Shown here: positions 47,418 through 58,267 of the stretch, piece by piece
Numbering within the stretch: the stretch's first letter is position 1
Layout: each line of letters starts with the position of its first letter
From: Glutamicibacter uratoxydans
GTDB lineage: Bacteria > Actinomycetota > Actinomycetes > Actinomycetales > Micrococcaceae
Direction: 5' to 3'
Length of the DNA stretch: 64,000 nt
Assembly: GCF_006539925.1 (NCBI RefSeq)
Contig: NZ_BJNY01000012.1
Location: 108,442 to 172,441 of the forward strand
Notes under the pieces: model-generated
Told to the model about the DNA's origin: nothing
What the model saw: only the letters and a program-made list of their open reading frames with translations
Databases searched by the model: none
Program-made: the position numbers and the translations under genes

Positions 47418-48608
47418 CTAGTTCTCTTCGTAGTCCTCGTCGAGGTCTTCGTCGTCATCGTCCAGCAGGTGGTCGTAGTAGTCGTTGATGTACTCGACCA
47501 GCAGCTCGCGCATTTCCAGCGGCACGAAGGCGGCTTCCGCCGCGTTCAAGGTCAGGTCCAGCAGATCTTCCAGATCGTAGTCGAAGGCCTCGACCAGCAG
47601 CTCGTATTCGTCGGACAGGCTCGTGCCGGACATCAGGCGGTTGTCCGGCGAGATGGTGACGTTGAAGCCTGTCTGCACCAGCAGGTCGATCGGGTGGGAC
47701 TCGATGCCCTCGCCGAATTCTGCGGTGGCGCCGGTCTGCAGGTTGGAGGAAGGGCAGATCTCCAGCGGGATGCCGCGTTCGCGCACCCAGTTGGCCACCG
47801 GGCCCAGGGAGACCAGGCCGGTGTCTTCGCTGACCTCTTCGCCGTCGTCGTCAACGCCGCCGAATTCGATCTCGATGTCCTCGGCAACGCGCACGCCGTG
47901 GCCTAGGCGCTGGGCGCGGCCCACCAGGATGGCGTCCTTGATGGAGTCTAAGCCTGCCGCCTCGCCCGCATGCACGGTGGTCGGGAACAGGTTGTCTGCC
48001 AGCAGGTCGAAGGCGTCCTTCATCCGCGAAGGAGGGAAGCCCTCCTCAGCGCCGGCGATGTCAAAGCCGACCACGCCGCGGCCGCGGTGACGCAGGGCCA
48101 GCTTGGCGATCTCCAAGCCGTTGTCTGCGTGGCGCATGGCGGAGAGGATCTGGCCCACCTGCATCGGGTGGCCCTCGCTGTTCAGCTCTTCGCAGCCCTG
48201 GTCCAGGCCTTCCTGCACGGCGTCGACGACGTCATCCAGGCTCAGGCCGTTGCGCAGGTGCTGCTCGGGTGCATAGCGCACCTCGCCGTAGATCACGCCG
48301 TCGTCGGCCAGGTCTTCGACGAACTCGCGGGCCACGCGGATCAGCGCTTCGCGGGTCTGCATCACGGCAACCGTGTGCTCGAAGGTCTCCAGGTAACGTG
48401 GAAGGGATCCCGAGTCGGCTGATTCACGGAACCAGTCGCCCAAAGCTTCGGCGTCAGTGGTAGGCAGCTCGTGGCCGATCTCGGCGGCGAGCTCAATGAT
48501 GGTCTCTGGACGCAGGCCGCCGTCAAGGTGGTCATGCAGTGAAACTTTAGGCAGATCCCGGAAGTCGAATTCGGGATCGTAGGCAGTATGAATCAGTTCT
48601 TCAGTCAC
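47418..48608 (-). CDS. add: Adenosine deaminase
   Basis: A 396-residue zinc enzyme converting adenosine to inosine (and deoxyadenosine likewise). Metal-binding His25 and His27 lie in VSLHDHLDGGL, a further His in TTVHAGEAAG, and the active site loop is TISPDNRLMSGTSL. The C-terminus ends in an unusually acidic tail (DDDDEDLDEDYEEN), possibly disordered. The start is GTG at 48608 with a TAGGCT box seven bases upstream. It works with the nucleoside transporter and with Cdd and DeoA encoded nearby. Confidence 0.94.
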   Translation of the reverse strand: MTEELIHTAYDPEFDFRDLPKVSLHDHLDGGLRPETIIELAAEIGHELPTTDAEALGDWFRESADSGSLPRYLETFEHTVAVMQTREALIRVAREFVEDLADDGVIYGEVRYAPEQHLRNGLSLDDVVDAVQEGLDQGCEELNSEGHPMQVGQILSAMRHADNGLEIAKLALRHRGRGVVGFDIAGAEEGFPPSRMKDAFDLLADNLFPTTVHAGEAAGLDSIKDAILVGRAQRLGHGVRVAEDIEIEFGGVDDDGEEVSEDTGLVSLGPVANWVRERGIPLEICPSSNLQTGATAEFGEGIESHPIDLLVQTGFNVTISPDNRLMSGTSLSDEYELLVEAFDYDLEDLLDLTLNAAEAAFVPLEMRELLVEYINDYYDHLLDDDDEDLDEDYEEN

Positions 48609-48615
48609 ACCACTG

Positions 48616-48621
48616 AGCCTA
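48616..48621 (-). promoter_or_regulatory. -10 box of a leaderless promoter (add)
   Basis: TAGGCT on the minus strand, seven bases before the GTG at 48608, in the gap after the dedA stop codon (48700). Confidence 0.55.
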
Positions 48622-48699
48622 GTCGCAAAATGCGCCGACTGACAGTTCTAGCGGGTAAAGATCTGCCTGCCAAGATGTGACGCTGGTCAAACCGGCTGG

Positions 48700-49377
48700 T
48701 TAACGCTCTTCCGCCGCCGGCGGCACCGTTTCAAGCACCTTGGAGTCAAGCTTCTGCTGATGCTGCTCGATGCGCTTGTGGTAGCGTCCCAGCAGCCAGT
48801 TCACAATGCGGTCGATCACGAATCCGAGGATCACCGCGGCCACGATGGACACCGCAATGCCAAGGATTTTGTTGTCGTGCATCCAGTTGCCGGCCAGGGC
48901 GCCGATGCCCACCGAATACACTGCCCAGGTGATGACGCCGATGGTGTCGAAGAAGGTGAAGCGGCGGTGGCTGAAGCCGGTGGCCCCGGCGGTCAGGTTC
49001 ACCGCCACGCGGCCGATGGGAATGTAGCGGGCGGTGAAGATCAGCAGCGCCCCGGAGGTTTCAAGCTTCTTCTCCGCATAGGTCAAGACCTTGTGCGCCC
49101 TGGGGTTGTTCATCCATTTGAAACCGCGCGAGCCGAGCTTGCGGCCGATGAAGTAGGTGATCTGGTCGCCGATGATCGCTCCGGCCGCGGCCAGCAGGCC
49201 TACCAGCCACAGGTTGGGGGTGCCGGTGTGCACGCCCACCGAGGCGAGGGAAACAACGAATGATTCGCTGGGGACAATGGGGAAGATTGCGTCGAGCATG
49301 CAAAAGAGGAAAAGCAGGGGCAACACCCACCAGGCGCTTGCAGCCTGGCTGATTGCCTCGTTGACCAGTTCCATCAT
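48700..49377 (-). CDS. DedA family membrane protein (VTT domain)
   Basis: The 225-residue protein has about five helices and the VTT/SNARE-associated core: FPIVPSESFVVSLA, GAIIGDQITYFIGRKLG and FTARYIPIGRVAVNLTAGAT, with the key Arg and acidic residues present. Bacterial DedA proteins recycle undecaprenyl phosphate or other lipids across the membrane; which one is served here cannot be read. Tandem ATGs occur at 49377 and 49374. It lies between deoA and add but in its own unit: the deoA terminator precedes it and add has its own -10 box. Confidence 0.9.
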   Translation of the reverse strand: MMELVNEAISQAASAWWVLPLLFLFCMLDAIFPIVPSESFVVSLASVGVHTGTPNLWLVGLLAAAGAIIGDQITYFIGRKLGSRGFKWMNNPRAHKVLTYAEKKLETSGALLIFTARYIPIGRVAVNLTAGATGFSHRRFTFFDTIGVITWAVYSVGIGALAGNWMHDNKILGIAVSIVAAVILGFVIDRIVNWLLGRYHKRIEQHQQKLDSKVLETVPPAAEER

Positions 49378-49585
49378 GTGTTAAAACTCTTTCCCCCAGT
49401 GCGAGCAATGTGCGCCGCACCCTTCCATTTTCACTCGAGCGCCCGCGCGCACGCATCAAACTTCTGGCCGATTGTTATCACAGCGGACACCAGACCGTGG
49501 GTGGAGCTGACCTGTTCAACGACTGGCAACACGCAAGAAGTTCCCGAAAGGTTGCTGAGAAGTTCATCCGTTCTGCCGGTTTAAC

Positions 49586-49620
49586 TGAAGAAGCACCCGC
49601 GCGCAGCGGGTGCTTCTTCA
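49586..49620 (-). terminator. Hairpin after deoA
   Basis: A perfect 15-bp stem (49586-49600 with 49606-49620), loop GCGCA, ten bases past the deoA stop codon. No U-tract on the minus strand. The rest of the 49378-49630 gap holds the dedA leader and no gene. Confidence 0.8.
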
Positions 49621-49630
49621 GACGAAAAGG

Positions 49631-50944
49631 TCAGCTCGCCGAGATCCTGTCAAGGATCAGGCGCATGTCCGGGCGGTCTGCCTCGGAGCCGATCATGACT
49701 GCGCGCTGCACCAGTTCGATGGCGCGCTCCAGCTTCTCAGGGGTATCGGTGAGCAGGGTGGCGATCGGTTCGCCGCGGCGCACCAGCGCACCTGGCTTCA
49801 CGTGCAGCCGCACGCCCGCCCCGGCCTGCACCGAGTCTTCCTTGCGGGCGCGTCCTGCGCCCAGGGTCCAGGCAGCCAGCCCGATGTCCATGGCGTCCAG
49901 CTTCAGCAGCACGCCCTCGGCCGGGGCCACCACCGTGTGCGATTCCTTGGCCACCGGCAGCTTGGCGTCCGGGTCGCCGCCCTGGGCGCTGATCATGGCG
50001 CGCCACTTGTCCATAGCCCGGCCATCGTTCAGCGCCGCGCGTACGTCCACGTCCTTGATCCCGGCGCCCGCCAGCATCTCGACGGCCAGCGCGACGGTCA
50101 GTTCCACTACGTCTTCCGGTCCGCCGCCGGCGAGCACCTCGACGGATTCCTCCACCTCGATCGCGTTGCCGGCGGTCAGGCCCAGCGGGGTGTCCATATT
50201 GGTCAGCAGGGCCACGGTGTTCACCCCGGCGTCGGTGCCCAGGTTCACCATGGTCTCGGCCAGTTCGCGGGCGTTGGACTCATTCTTCATGAACGCGCCG
50301 GAGCCGACCTTGACGTCCAGCACCAGGGTTCCGGTGCCCTCGGCGATCTTCTTGCTCATGATCGAGGAGGCGATCAGCGGGATCGATTCAACGGTGGAGG
50401 TGACATCGCGCAGCGCGTACAGCTTCTTGTCCGCCGGGGCCAGCCCGGTGCCCGCCGCGCAGATGACAGCGCCGACGGTGGACAGCTGGGAGAACAGCTG
50501 GTCGTTGGACAGCTCTGCACGCCATCCGGGGATCGCCTCCAGCTTGTCCAGGGTGCCGCCGGTGTGGCCCAGGCCGCGGCCGGAGAGCTGCGGCACTGCC
50601 ACGCCGAAGCTTGCCACCAGGGGCGCGAGCGGAAGGGTGATCTTGTCCCCCACGCCGCCGGTGGAGTGCTTGTCGGTGGTGGCGAGGATCTTCCCCGCCG
50701 GGTCGGCCAGCGCGGAGAAGTCCATGCGTTCGCCCGAATTGATCATGGCGGAAGTCCAGTGCGAGATTTCCGTGCGGTTCATGCCCTGGAAGAAGATCGC
50801 CATGTTCAGCGCTGACATCTGCTCTTCGGCAATCACGCCACGGGTGTAGGCGTCGATGGTCCAGTCGATCATTTCCGCGCTCAGCTCGCCGCCGTCGCGC
50901 TTGGTGCGGATGACTTCGACGGCGCTGAATTTCTCGGCAGCCAT
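49631..50944 (-). CDS. deoA: Thymidine phosphorylase
   Basis: A 437-residue phosphorylase that splits thymidine or deoxyuridine with phosphate to the base and deoxyribose-1-phosphate. The signature region reads STGGVGDKITLPLAPLVASF and SGRGLGHTGGTLDKLEAIPG, and the phosphate loop KHSTGG is intact. The C-terminal lobe ends with GVRLHVKPGALVRRGEPIA. It starts 30 bases downstream of cdd on the same strand, making it the last gene of the bmpA-ABC-cdd-deoA operon; deamination by Cdd supplies its deoxyuridine. Confidence 0.96.
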   Translation of the reverse strand: MAAEKFSAVEVIRTKRDGGELSAEMIDWTIDAYTRGVIAEEQMSALNMAIFFQGMNRTEISHWTSAMINSGERMDFSALADPAGKILATTDKHSTGGVGDKITLPLAPLVASFGVAVPQLSGRGLGHTGGTLDKLEAIPGWRAELSNDQLFSQLSTVGAVICAAGTGLAPADKKLYALRDVTSTVESIPLIASSIMSKKIAEGTGTLVLDVKVGSGAFMKNESNARELAETMVNLGTDAGVNTVALLTNMDTPLGLTAGNAIEVEESVEVLAGGGPEDVVELTVALAVEMLAGAGIKDVDVRAALNDGRAMDKWRAMISAQGGDPDAKLPVAKESHTVVAPAEGVLLKLDAMDIGLAAWTLGAGRARKEDSVQAGAGVRLHVKPGALVRRGEPIATLLTDTPEKLERAIELVQRAVMIGSEADRPDMRLILDRISAS

Positions 50945-50974
50945 GGGTGGGCCTCCAATTCTCCTAGGCAGGTG

Positions 50975-51385
50975 TTAAGCGGTGATGTTGTGCGGGCCGA
51001 AGGCCTCGGGCAGCAGGTAGTCGATGCCGACGATTCCCTGGGCCAGCTTGATCTGCAGATTGCGGCCGCGATGTTCGAAGAGCAGCTGCCGGCAGCGGCC
51101 GCACGGGGTGATCAGCTCCAGCGGGCCATCGCCCAGCTGGCCGAAGCACATAAAGTAGTCAAGGGTGCCGCCGCCGGTGGCGAACAGTTCGCCGACCATG
51201 GAGCATTCGGCGCACAGGGTGACCCCGTAGGCGGCGTTTTCAATATTGCAGCCGGAGACCAGCCGACCATCGCTGGTCAAGGCCGCCGACCCTACGCGGA
51301 AGTTCGAGTAGGGTGCATAGGCCTTGGACAGCGCGGCCGCAGCCGCAGCTTCAAGCTGCGGCCACGGCGCGGTGTTGTTTTCCAT
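50975..51385 (-). CDS. cdd: Cytidine deaminase
   Basis: A 136-residue zinc enzyme that turns cytidine and deoxycytidine into uridine and deoxyuridine. The substrate and metal sites are visible: YSNFRVGSAAL, GCNIENAAYG, Cys58-Ala-Glu60 (TLCAEC, Glu60 catalytic) and PCGRCRQ (Cys95, Cys98). This is the tetrameric, three-Cys class. The preferred ATG at 51385 has GGGAA four bases upstream. Gaps of 10 bases to the permease and 30 bases to deoA place it inside the nucleoside operon. Confidence 0.95.
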   Translation of the reverse strand: MENNTAPWPQLEAAAAAALSKAYAPYSNFRVGSAALTSDGRLVSGCNIENAAYGVTLCAECSMVGELFATGGGTLDYFMCFGQLGDGPLELITPCGRCRQLLFEHRGRNLQIKLAQGIVGIDYLLPEAFGPHNITA

Positions 51386-51395
51386 TGTGTTCCCG

Positions 51396-52664
51396 TTATT
51401 CCTTAACATACGGTTCGCCGACCGAGGCTGGTCCGCGGGAGCGTCCTACCAGGCCTGCCACGGCGAAGATCGTGACCAGGTACGGCATCATGGCCATGAA
51501 CTGGCTCGGCACCGGGGTGCCGATGATCGTCAGGATCACCTGCAGGTTGTCGGCAAAGCCGAAGAGCAGCGCGGCCAGGAAGGCGCCGATCGGGTTCCAG
51601 CGTCCGAAGATCACCGCCGCCAGGGCGATGAAGCCGCGGCCGCCGGAGATTTCCTTGGTGAAGGAGTCGATGGCCACCAAGGTGAAGAAGGAGCCGCCGA
51701 TGCCTGCCACGATGCCGCCCAGGGTGACATTCCAGAAGCGGGTGCGGTTGACCTTGATGCCCAGGGTGTCGGCGGCCTTCGGGTGCTCGCCCACGGCGCG
51801 CACGCGCAGGCCCCATTTGGTCTTGAACAGGCCGAACCAGACTACGAACACGGCAATGTACATCAGGTAGCCGATGACCGACTGGCGGAAGAGGATCGGG
51901 CCGATCACCGGAATGGCTGACAGGCCGGGGATCGCGATGACTGGCAGGTGGACCGGCGAGTTGTACAGCTCCGGGTCTTCCTGCATCACGGTGGTGAACA
52001 AGAAGCCGGTGATGCCGGAGACCAGCACGTTGAGCACCACGCCGACGATGATCTGGTTGACCACGTACTTGATGGAGAACAGCGCCAGGACCAGGGATAC
52101 CAGTGCGCCGGCGATGCCGGCGGCGATCAGGCCGAAGAACGCGTTCTTGGTCATCGATGACACCAGGGCCGCGGTGAAGGCGCCGCCGAGCAGCTGGCCT
52201 TCAATGGCGATGTTCACCACGCCCGAACGCTCGCAGAGCACACCGGACAGGGAGCCGAAGACCAGCGGCACGGCCAGCACCACTGCGCCGGCCAGCAGGC
52301 TGGACAGCGAGATGGTGGTGATATTCGCGCCGGAGACAACCCAGATCAAGAACGACAGGACGAACAGTCCGGAGGCGACGCCGATGATCCAGGTGGCCAG
52401 CTGCTGGGCCTTGCTGCGCAGCATCCAGGAATAGGCGGCCACCGCCAGCAGGATCACGCCGATGATGATGTTGCTGACCTTGCCGGGGAATGCCAGCTCG
52501 GGCAGGGCGAAGGCGTCGCCTGCGCTGTCCAGCTTGAAGTGCGCGACGTCGCTGTTGCCCATGATTCCGAAGAACAGGAAGACGATGACAGCGATCACCG
52601 AAAGGATGATCGGGGTCTTTTTGCTCGGCAGAATGGTTATTGCCGGCTGCAAGGTGGTGGTCAC
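51396..52664 (-). CDS. Nucleoside-type ABC transporter permease (second permease)
   Basis: A 422-residue BPD_transp_2 family membrane protein with about ten helices. Conserved parts include GVLCERSGVVNIAIEGQLLG and RVRAVGEHPKAADTLGIKV, the EAA-like loop of BmpC-class permeases, followed by RGFIALAAVIFGRWNPIGAF. Together with the other permease it forms the channel for nucleosides captured by the lipoprotein BmpA. The GTG start at 52664 overlaps the upstream permease's TGA by four bases (GTGA). The frame is open for 72 more codons upstream, but the start is fixed by this overlap. Confidence 0.92.
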   Translation of the reverse strand: MTTTLQPAITILPSKKTPIILSVIAVIVFLFFGIMGNSDVAHFKLDSAGDAFALPELAFPGKVSNIIIGVILLAVAAYSWMLRSKAQQLATWIIGVASGLFVLSFLIWVVSGANITTISLSSLLAGAVVLAVPLVFGSLSGVLCERSGVVNIAIEGQLLGGAFTAALVSSMTKNAFFGLIAAGIAGALVSLVLALFSIKYVVNQIIVGVVLNVLVSGITGFLFTTVMQEDPELYNSPVHLPVIAIPGLSAIPVIGPILFRQSVIGYLMYIAVFVVWFGLFKTKWGLRVRAVGEHPKAADTLGIKVNRTRFWNVTLGGIVAGIGGSFFTLVAIDSFTKEISGGRGFIALAAVIFGRWNPIGAFLAALLFGFADNLQVILTIIGTPVPSQFMAMMPYLVTIFAVAGLVGRSRGPASVGEPYVKE

Positions 52665-53838
52665 TTGGCACCTGCCTTCACTGGTTCCGATGTTGCTGCG
52701 CGCTTCTTCTTGGGATTCAAACCAAAGATGGTCTTCACCAAAGGTGGGGCGGCGATGAACAGGACGATCAAGGACTGCACCACCAAGACGATGTCGATCG
52801 GCGTGCCGGTGGCGATCTGCATATTCACCGCGCCTGCTTGGAAGGCGCCGAAGAGCAGGCCTGCAAAGAAGGTTCCCCACGGGGTGGAGCGGCCCAGCAG
52901 CGCCACGGTGATGGCGTCAAAGCCCAGCGACCCGGCGATGCCGTTGGTCAGCACCTTTTCGGTGCCGGCGACCTGGGCTACGCCCGCGGCGCCTGCCAGT
53001 GCGCCGGCCAGCGCCATGACCAAGATGGTGGTACGTGCGACGTTGACGCCGGCGGTCTTCGCTGCTTCCGGGTTGTGGCCCACGGCGCGGAATTCAAAGC
53101 CGATGGTCGAGCGCTTCAAGATCCATGCCACAGCAAGGGTCAGCAGAATTGCCATCACGAAGCCCAGGTGCAAGTTCGAGCCGGGCAGCGAGGGGAAGAC
53201 CGCGCTGGCATCGAGGATCGGGGAGATCGGGTTGGTCTCCCCCGGGCGGCGGAAGGCCTCGGTGTTCATCAGGTAGTCGATCAGGTACAGCGCCACGTAG
53301 TTGAACATGATCGTCAGGATCACTTCGTGGGCGCCGGTCTTTGCCTTGAGCAGGCCGACCAGCCCGCCCCACAGGGCACCGCCGATCAAGCCGAAGATGA
53401 CTACCAGCAGCAGGTGCAGGCCTACCGGCAGGTGCCAGGCAAAGCCCACATAGCCTGCCATGACAGCGCCGATGATGATCTGGCCCTGGGCGCCGATGTT
53501 GAACAGGCCAGCGCGGAATGACAGGGCCACGCCCAGGCCGGCGCAGATCAGTGGGGTGGCCACCGTCAGCGTTTCAAGGAATGGCTTGAACCCCTGCGAG
53601 GAGTTGTAGATGGCTCCGTTGAACAGGGCGATGTAGCTGTCTGTTCCCGCGGCCCACACTGCGGAGAAGAAGTCGGAGGGGCGGGCGAAGAGGTAGCCTG
53701 CGGTCTCGGCGACCTTCGAATCGGTGGCGGCAATCAGCAGGCCGCCGATGAGCAGCGCCACGAAAACGCCGAGGACGGAGACCAGCCCCGGACCCTGGGT
53801 GATCTGGCGGAACAGATCGCTCTCAGATTTCTGCTTGG

Positions 53839-53842
<4 letters not shown>
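52661..53842 (-). CDS. Nucleoside-type ABC transporter permease (first permease)
   Basis: A 393-residue BPD_transp_2 family permease of about nine helices. Typical segments: GLGVALSFRAGLFNIGAQGQ, GGALWGGLVGLLKAKTGAHE, EVILTIMFNYVALYLIDYL and FRAVGHNPEAAKTAGVNVAR (the cytosolic coupling loop). It starts with an ATG overlapping the ATPase stop codon by four bases (ATGA) and ends overlapping the second permease, which ensures balanced synthesis of the complex. Confidence 0.92.
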
Positions 53843-55500
<1,658 letters not shown>

Positions 55501-55501
55501 A

Positions 55502-55549
55502 GAGCGCGCTACCGTCTCACCAGCGATTGCGGTGGGCGGTAGCGCGCTC
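55502..55549 (-). other. Intercistronic hairpin between bmpA and the ABC ATPase gene
   Basis: A perfect 13-bp inverted repeat (55502-55514 with 55537-55549) enclosing 22 bases. It lies between the bmpA stop codon at 55569 and the ATPase start at 55500. No U-tract follows. Such structures often reduce downstream expression or protect the upstream message so that binding protein exceeds transporter. Confidence 0.7.
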
Positions 55550-55568
55550 CATGGTTAGCGTGCCTTGA

Positions 55569-56660
55569 CTACTTCTTTGGGCTCGCTGGCGATTCAACCT
55601 TCAGGTCGCCCTTGATGATGGCTTCCTTCAGTGCGGCAACTTCCTTCTTGGTGTCTTCGGAGACCTTTGAATCGAAGTCGTGGAATGGCGCGATGTCCAC
55701 GCCGGTGTTCTCCAGGGTGCCGACGTATGGGTCTGCGCTGAACTCGCCCTTGACGTCTGCCGCGATGACATCCTCGACAGCCTTGTCCATGGTCTTGATG
55801 ACCGAGGTCAGCATGATGTCCTTGTAGTCGGGAGCGGTCAGGAAGCCGTCGGAGTCAACCCATACCAGCATGGCGTCGGAGCCTGCCTTGTTGGCTTCCT
55901 GGATTGCGGCGCCTGCGCCCTTGCCCACTGGGCCTGCCACTGGCATGACGACGTCAGCACCGGCGGCGATGAAGTTCTTGGTGACCTGCTTGCCCTTGTC
56001 CTGCTTCTCGAAGTCGCCGGTAAAGGTGCCGTCCTGCTTCTTCTTGTCCCAGCCAAGGAGCTTAACGTCCTTGCCCTTGTCTTCGTTGTACTTGGCAACG
56101 CCGTCGGCGAAGCCGTCCATGAAGATGGTGACGGTAGGAATCTTCATGCCGCCGAAGGTGGCGACAGTGCCGGTCTTGGAGGTGGCGGCGGCAACGTAGC
56201 CGGCCAGGTAGGCGGCCTGAGCCGTGTCATAGATGATCGGCTTGACGTTCTTGATCGGCTCTTTGTACTGGTTGTCGACGATCGCGAAATGCTTCTCAGG
56301 GTTCTTCGCCGCTGCATCTGCGGTGGCGTCTGCCAGCAGGAAGCCGACGGTGACGGTCAGGTTGCAGTTTGCACCCATCATGCCGTCGAGGTTGCGGGCG
56401 AAGTCGGAGTTCTGCTTGGACTCTGCGTCGCGCACCTGAATGCCGAGATCCTTCTTGGCGTTCTGCAGACCGCGGTAGGAAGATTCGTTGAAGGACTGGT
56501 CGTCGAATCCGCCGGAGTCGGAAACGATGCAGCCGATGTAGTCGGAATTCTCGGCCTTAGCGCCTGATTCTTCCGGTGCGGCGCCACAGGCGCTCAAAGT
56601 CAAAGCCGAGATGCCGATCATGGCCGCGGCCAAACCGGTCTTGCGCGATACGAAGCGCAT
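55569..56660 (-). CDS. bmpA: BMP family nucleoside-binding lipoprotein
   Basis: The 363-residue substrate-binding lipoprotein has a signal peptide with lipobox LSAC (Cys25 would be lipid-modified) and a PnrA/Med-like periplasmic-type fold: CIVSDSGGFDDQSFNESSYRG, GANCNLTVTVGFLLADATA, and YLAGYVAAATSKTGTVATFG. BMP-family proteins bind purine and pyrimidine nucleosides. The preferred ATG at 56660 has GGAGG five bases upstream. It is the first gene of the bmpA-ATPase-permease-permease-cdd-deoA operon; its promoter must lie in 56661-56945, an AT-richer gap with a palindrome AAGCGCTT at 56856-56863. Confidence 0.93.
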   Translation of the reverse strand: MRFVSRKTGLAAAMIGISALTLSACGAAPEESGAKAENSDYIGCIVSDSGGFDDQSFNESSYRGLQNAKKDLGIQVRDAESKQNSDFARNLDGMMGANCNLTVTVGFLLADATADAAAKNPEKHFAIVDNQYKEPIKNVKPIIYDTAQAAYLAGYVAAATSKTGTVATFGGMKIPTVTIFMDGFADGVAKYNEDKGKDVKLLGWDKKKQDGTFTGDFEKQDKGKQVTKNFIAAGADVVMPVAGPVGKGAGAAIQEANKAGSDAMLVWVDSDGFLTAPDYKDIMLTSVIKTMDKAVEDVIAADVKGEFSADPYVGTLENTGVDIAPFHDFDSKVSEDTKKEVAALKEAIIKGDLKVESPASPKK

Positions 56661-56945
56661 CTTTTCCTCCAAAAAGTTATGCGAGATAACCGGGAGTCAC
56701 GGGGTCTTTCTTCCCGCGTAGGGCACCATTACCCAAGCCCTCCGATTGCACAGCACTGTGCAAACGTTCCCATCGTCTCCATAGCCTATCGGAGATATCA
56801 CAGACGTAAAGACGCCAAACATTACATTTTGGGCGATATTCAGACGCAAAACGGCAAGCGCTTAACGTCAAAGTCCAAGTCACTAAGGCAATTGATTAAC
56901 TCAACTGGCCACAGCAAAAACTTTGCCGAATTTTCTGCGTTTGCC

Positions 56946-58151
56946 CTAATCGGCCACGGCTTCGGCGATCGCCTGCACCGCAGCGGCGCACATGATCCGC
57001 ACGCCGACCTCGATGCAGCGCTCGTCGGGGATGTAGTCCCCGCGGTGCAGGTCATAGGTCTTCCCGCCCGGGGTGCGGGTGCCCAGGCGCAGCATCGCCC
57101 CGGGGACCTTCTGGGTCATCCAGGCGAAGTCCTCCCCACCCATCGACTGCGGGGTCAACTCGATGGCCTCCGAGCCGAATTCGCGGCGGGCCGCCGACTC
57201 GATCAGCGCCGTCTCATCGGGGGCGTTGAGCACCGGGGGCACGCCGCGGGTGTGCTGCAGCTTGATCTCCACGCCATAGGGCGCGGCGATCTGGCGCACC
57301 GCCGCGTCAAGCAGCTCGCCAGCCTCGTACCAGATGTCCCCGTCCAGGCAGCGCATGGTGCCGGCCAGGTAGCCGGTGGCAGGGATCGCGTTGGGCGCAC
57401 TGCCCGCATGGATCTGGCCCCAGACCACAGATACTGCCGAACGCACGTCGACCTTGCGGCCGAGCACCGCAGGGACCTGGGTGGCGATCTGGCTCATGGC
57501 GAAGACGATGTCTTCGGTCAGGTGCGGGCGCGAGGTGTGCCCGCCGCGGCCGTTGACCTCGATGCGGATGGTGTCGCTGGCCGAGGTGATCGCGCCGATG
57601 CGGGTGCCGATCTTGCCGGCGTCGATGCGCGGGTCGCAGTGCAGCGCGAGCACGCGCGGCACGTCGTCGAGCAGCCCCTGCTCGATGACCGAGAGCGCGC
57701 CGCCGGGAAGCTTCTCCTCTGCCGGCTGGAAGATCACGCGGATCTTGCCCTGCAGTTCTCCCGCGTCGCGGATCTTGGCCAGGGCCAGGGCGACGCCGAG
57801 CATGATGGTGGTGTGGATGTCGTGGCCGCAGGCGTGGGCCACTCCCTCGATGCTTGAGCTGTAGTCCAGGTCGGTTTCTTCAAGCACCGGCAGGGCGTCG
57901 ATGTCCGCGCGCAGGCCCAGGCAGATGGGGCCCTCGCCAATGTCAACATAGGCGCCGGTCTCCTGCATTTTGACAGGCTCAAGCCCGCCGGCACGCAACA
58001 CTTCGAGGATCCGCTCGGTGGTCTGGAACTCGGCAAAGGACAGTTCCGGATTGCGGTGCAGTTCGCGGCGGAAATTAATCAACGCAGGCATCAGGGATCG
58101 GGTCCATTCGTCCACGGACCTCAAACTGCCGATTTCACTCACTGAAGACAC
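56946..58151 (-). CDS. M20D family amidohydrolase
   Basis: A 401-residue metal-dependent amidase/aminoacylase. Metal and catalytic residues are in place: GVAHACGHDIHTTIMLG, IFQPAEEKLPGGA, ALHCDPR, and QSMGGEDFAWMTQKVPGAM, with a C-terminal HRGDYIPDERCIEVG. Relatives hydrolyse N-acyl amino acids (hippurate, indole-3-acetyl-amino acids); the natural substrate is unknown. Start codon choice lies between GTG at 58151 and GTG at 58142; AAAGG eight bases before 58142 favours the shorter form. It lies downstream of betA but a long hairpin separates the two. Confidence 0.9.
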   Translation of the reverse strand: MSSVSEIGSLRSVDEWTRSLMPALINFRRELHRNPELSFAEFQTTERILEVLRAGGLEPVKMQETGAYVDIGEGPICLGLRADIDALPVLEETDLDYSSSIEGVAHACGHDIHTTIMLGVALALAKIRDAGELQGKIRVIFQPAEEKLPGGALSVIEQGLLDDVPRVLALHCDPRIDAGKIGTRIGAITSASDTIRIEVNGRGGHTSRPHLTEDIVFAMSQIATQVPAVLGRKVDVRSAVSVVWGQIHAGSAPNAIPATGYLAGTMRCLDGDIWYEAGELLDAAVRQIAAPYGVEIKLQHTRGVPPVLNAPDETALIESAARREFGSEAIELTPQSMGGEDFAWMTQKVPGAMLRLGTRTPGGKTYDLHRGDYIPDERCIEVGVRIMCAAAVQAIAEAVAD

Positions 58152-58224
58152 CTTTCGACGATACGCGTCCTGAGCCTAGGGAAGACAGTTTATCCGTAAT
58201 GTGAATGTCAAAGACGCAACACAG

Positions 58225-58260
58225 CGCCGGGGCGCCGCCAATACTGGCGGCGCCCCGGCG
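58225..58260 (-). terminator. Long GC-rich hairpin after betA
   Basis: A perfect 16-bp stem (58225-58240 with 58245-58260), loop ATAC, seven bases past the betA stop codon. No U-tract. Confidence 0.78.
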
Positions 58261-58267
58261 GCGTGTA

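Noticed and set aside
49410..50849. 479-residue plus-strand ORF opposite deoA
   Set aside because: Ser/Arg/Pro-rich shadow of a clear thymidine phosphorylase gene.
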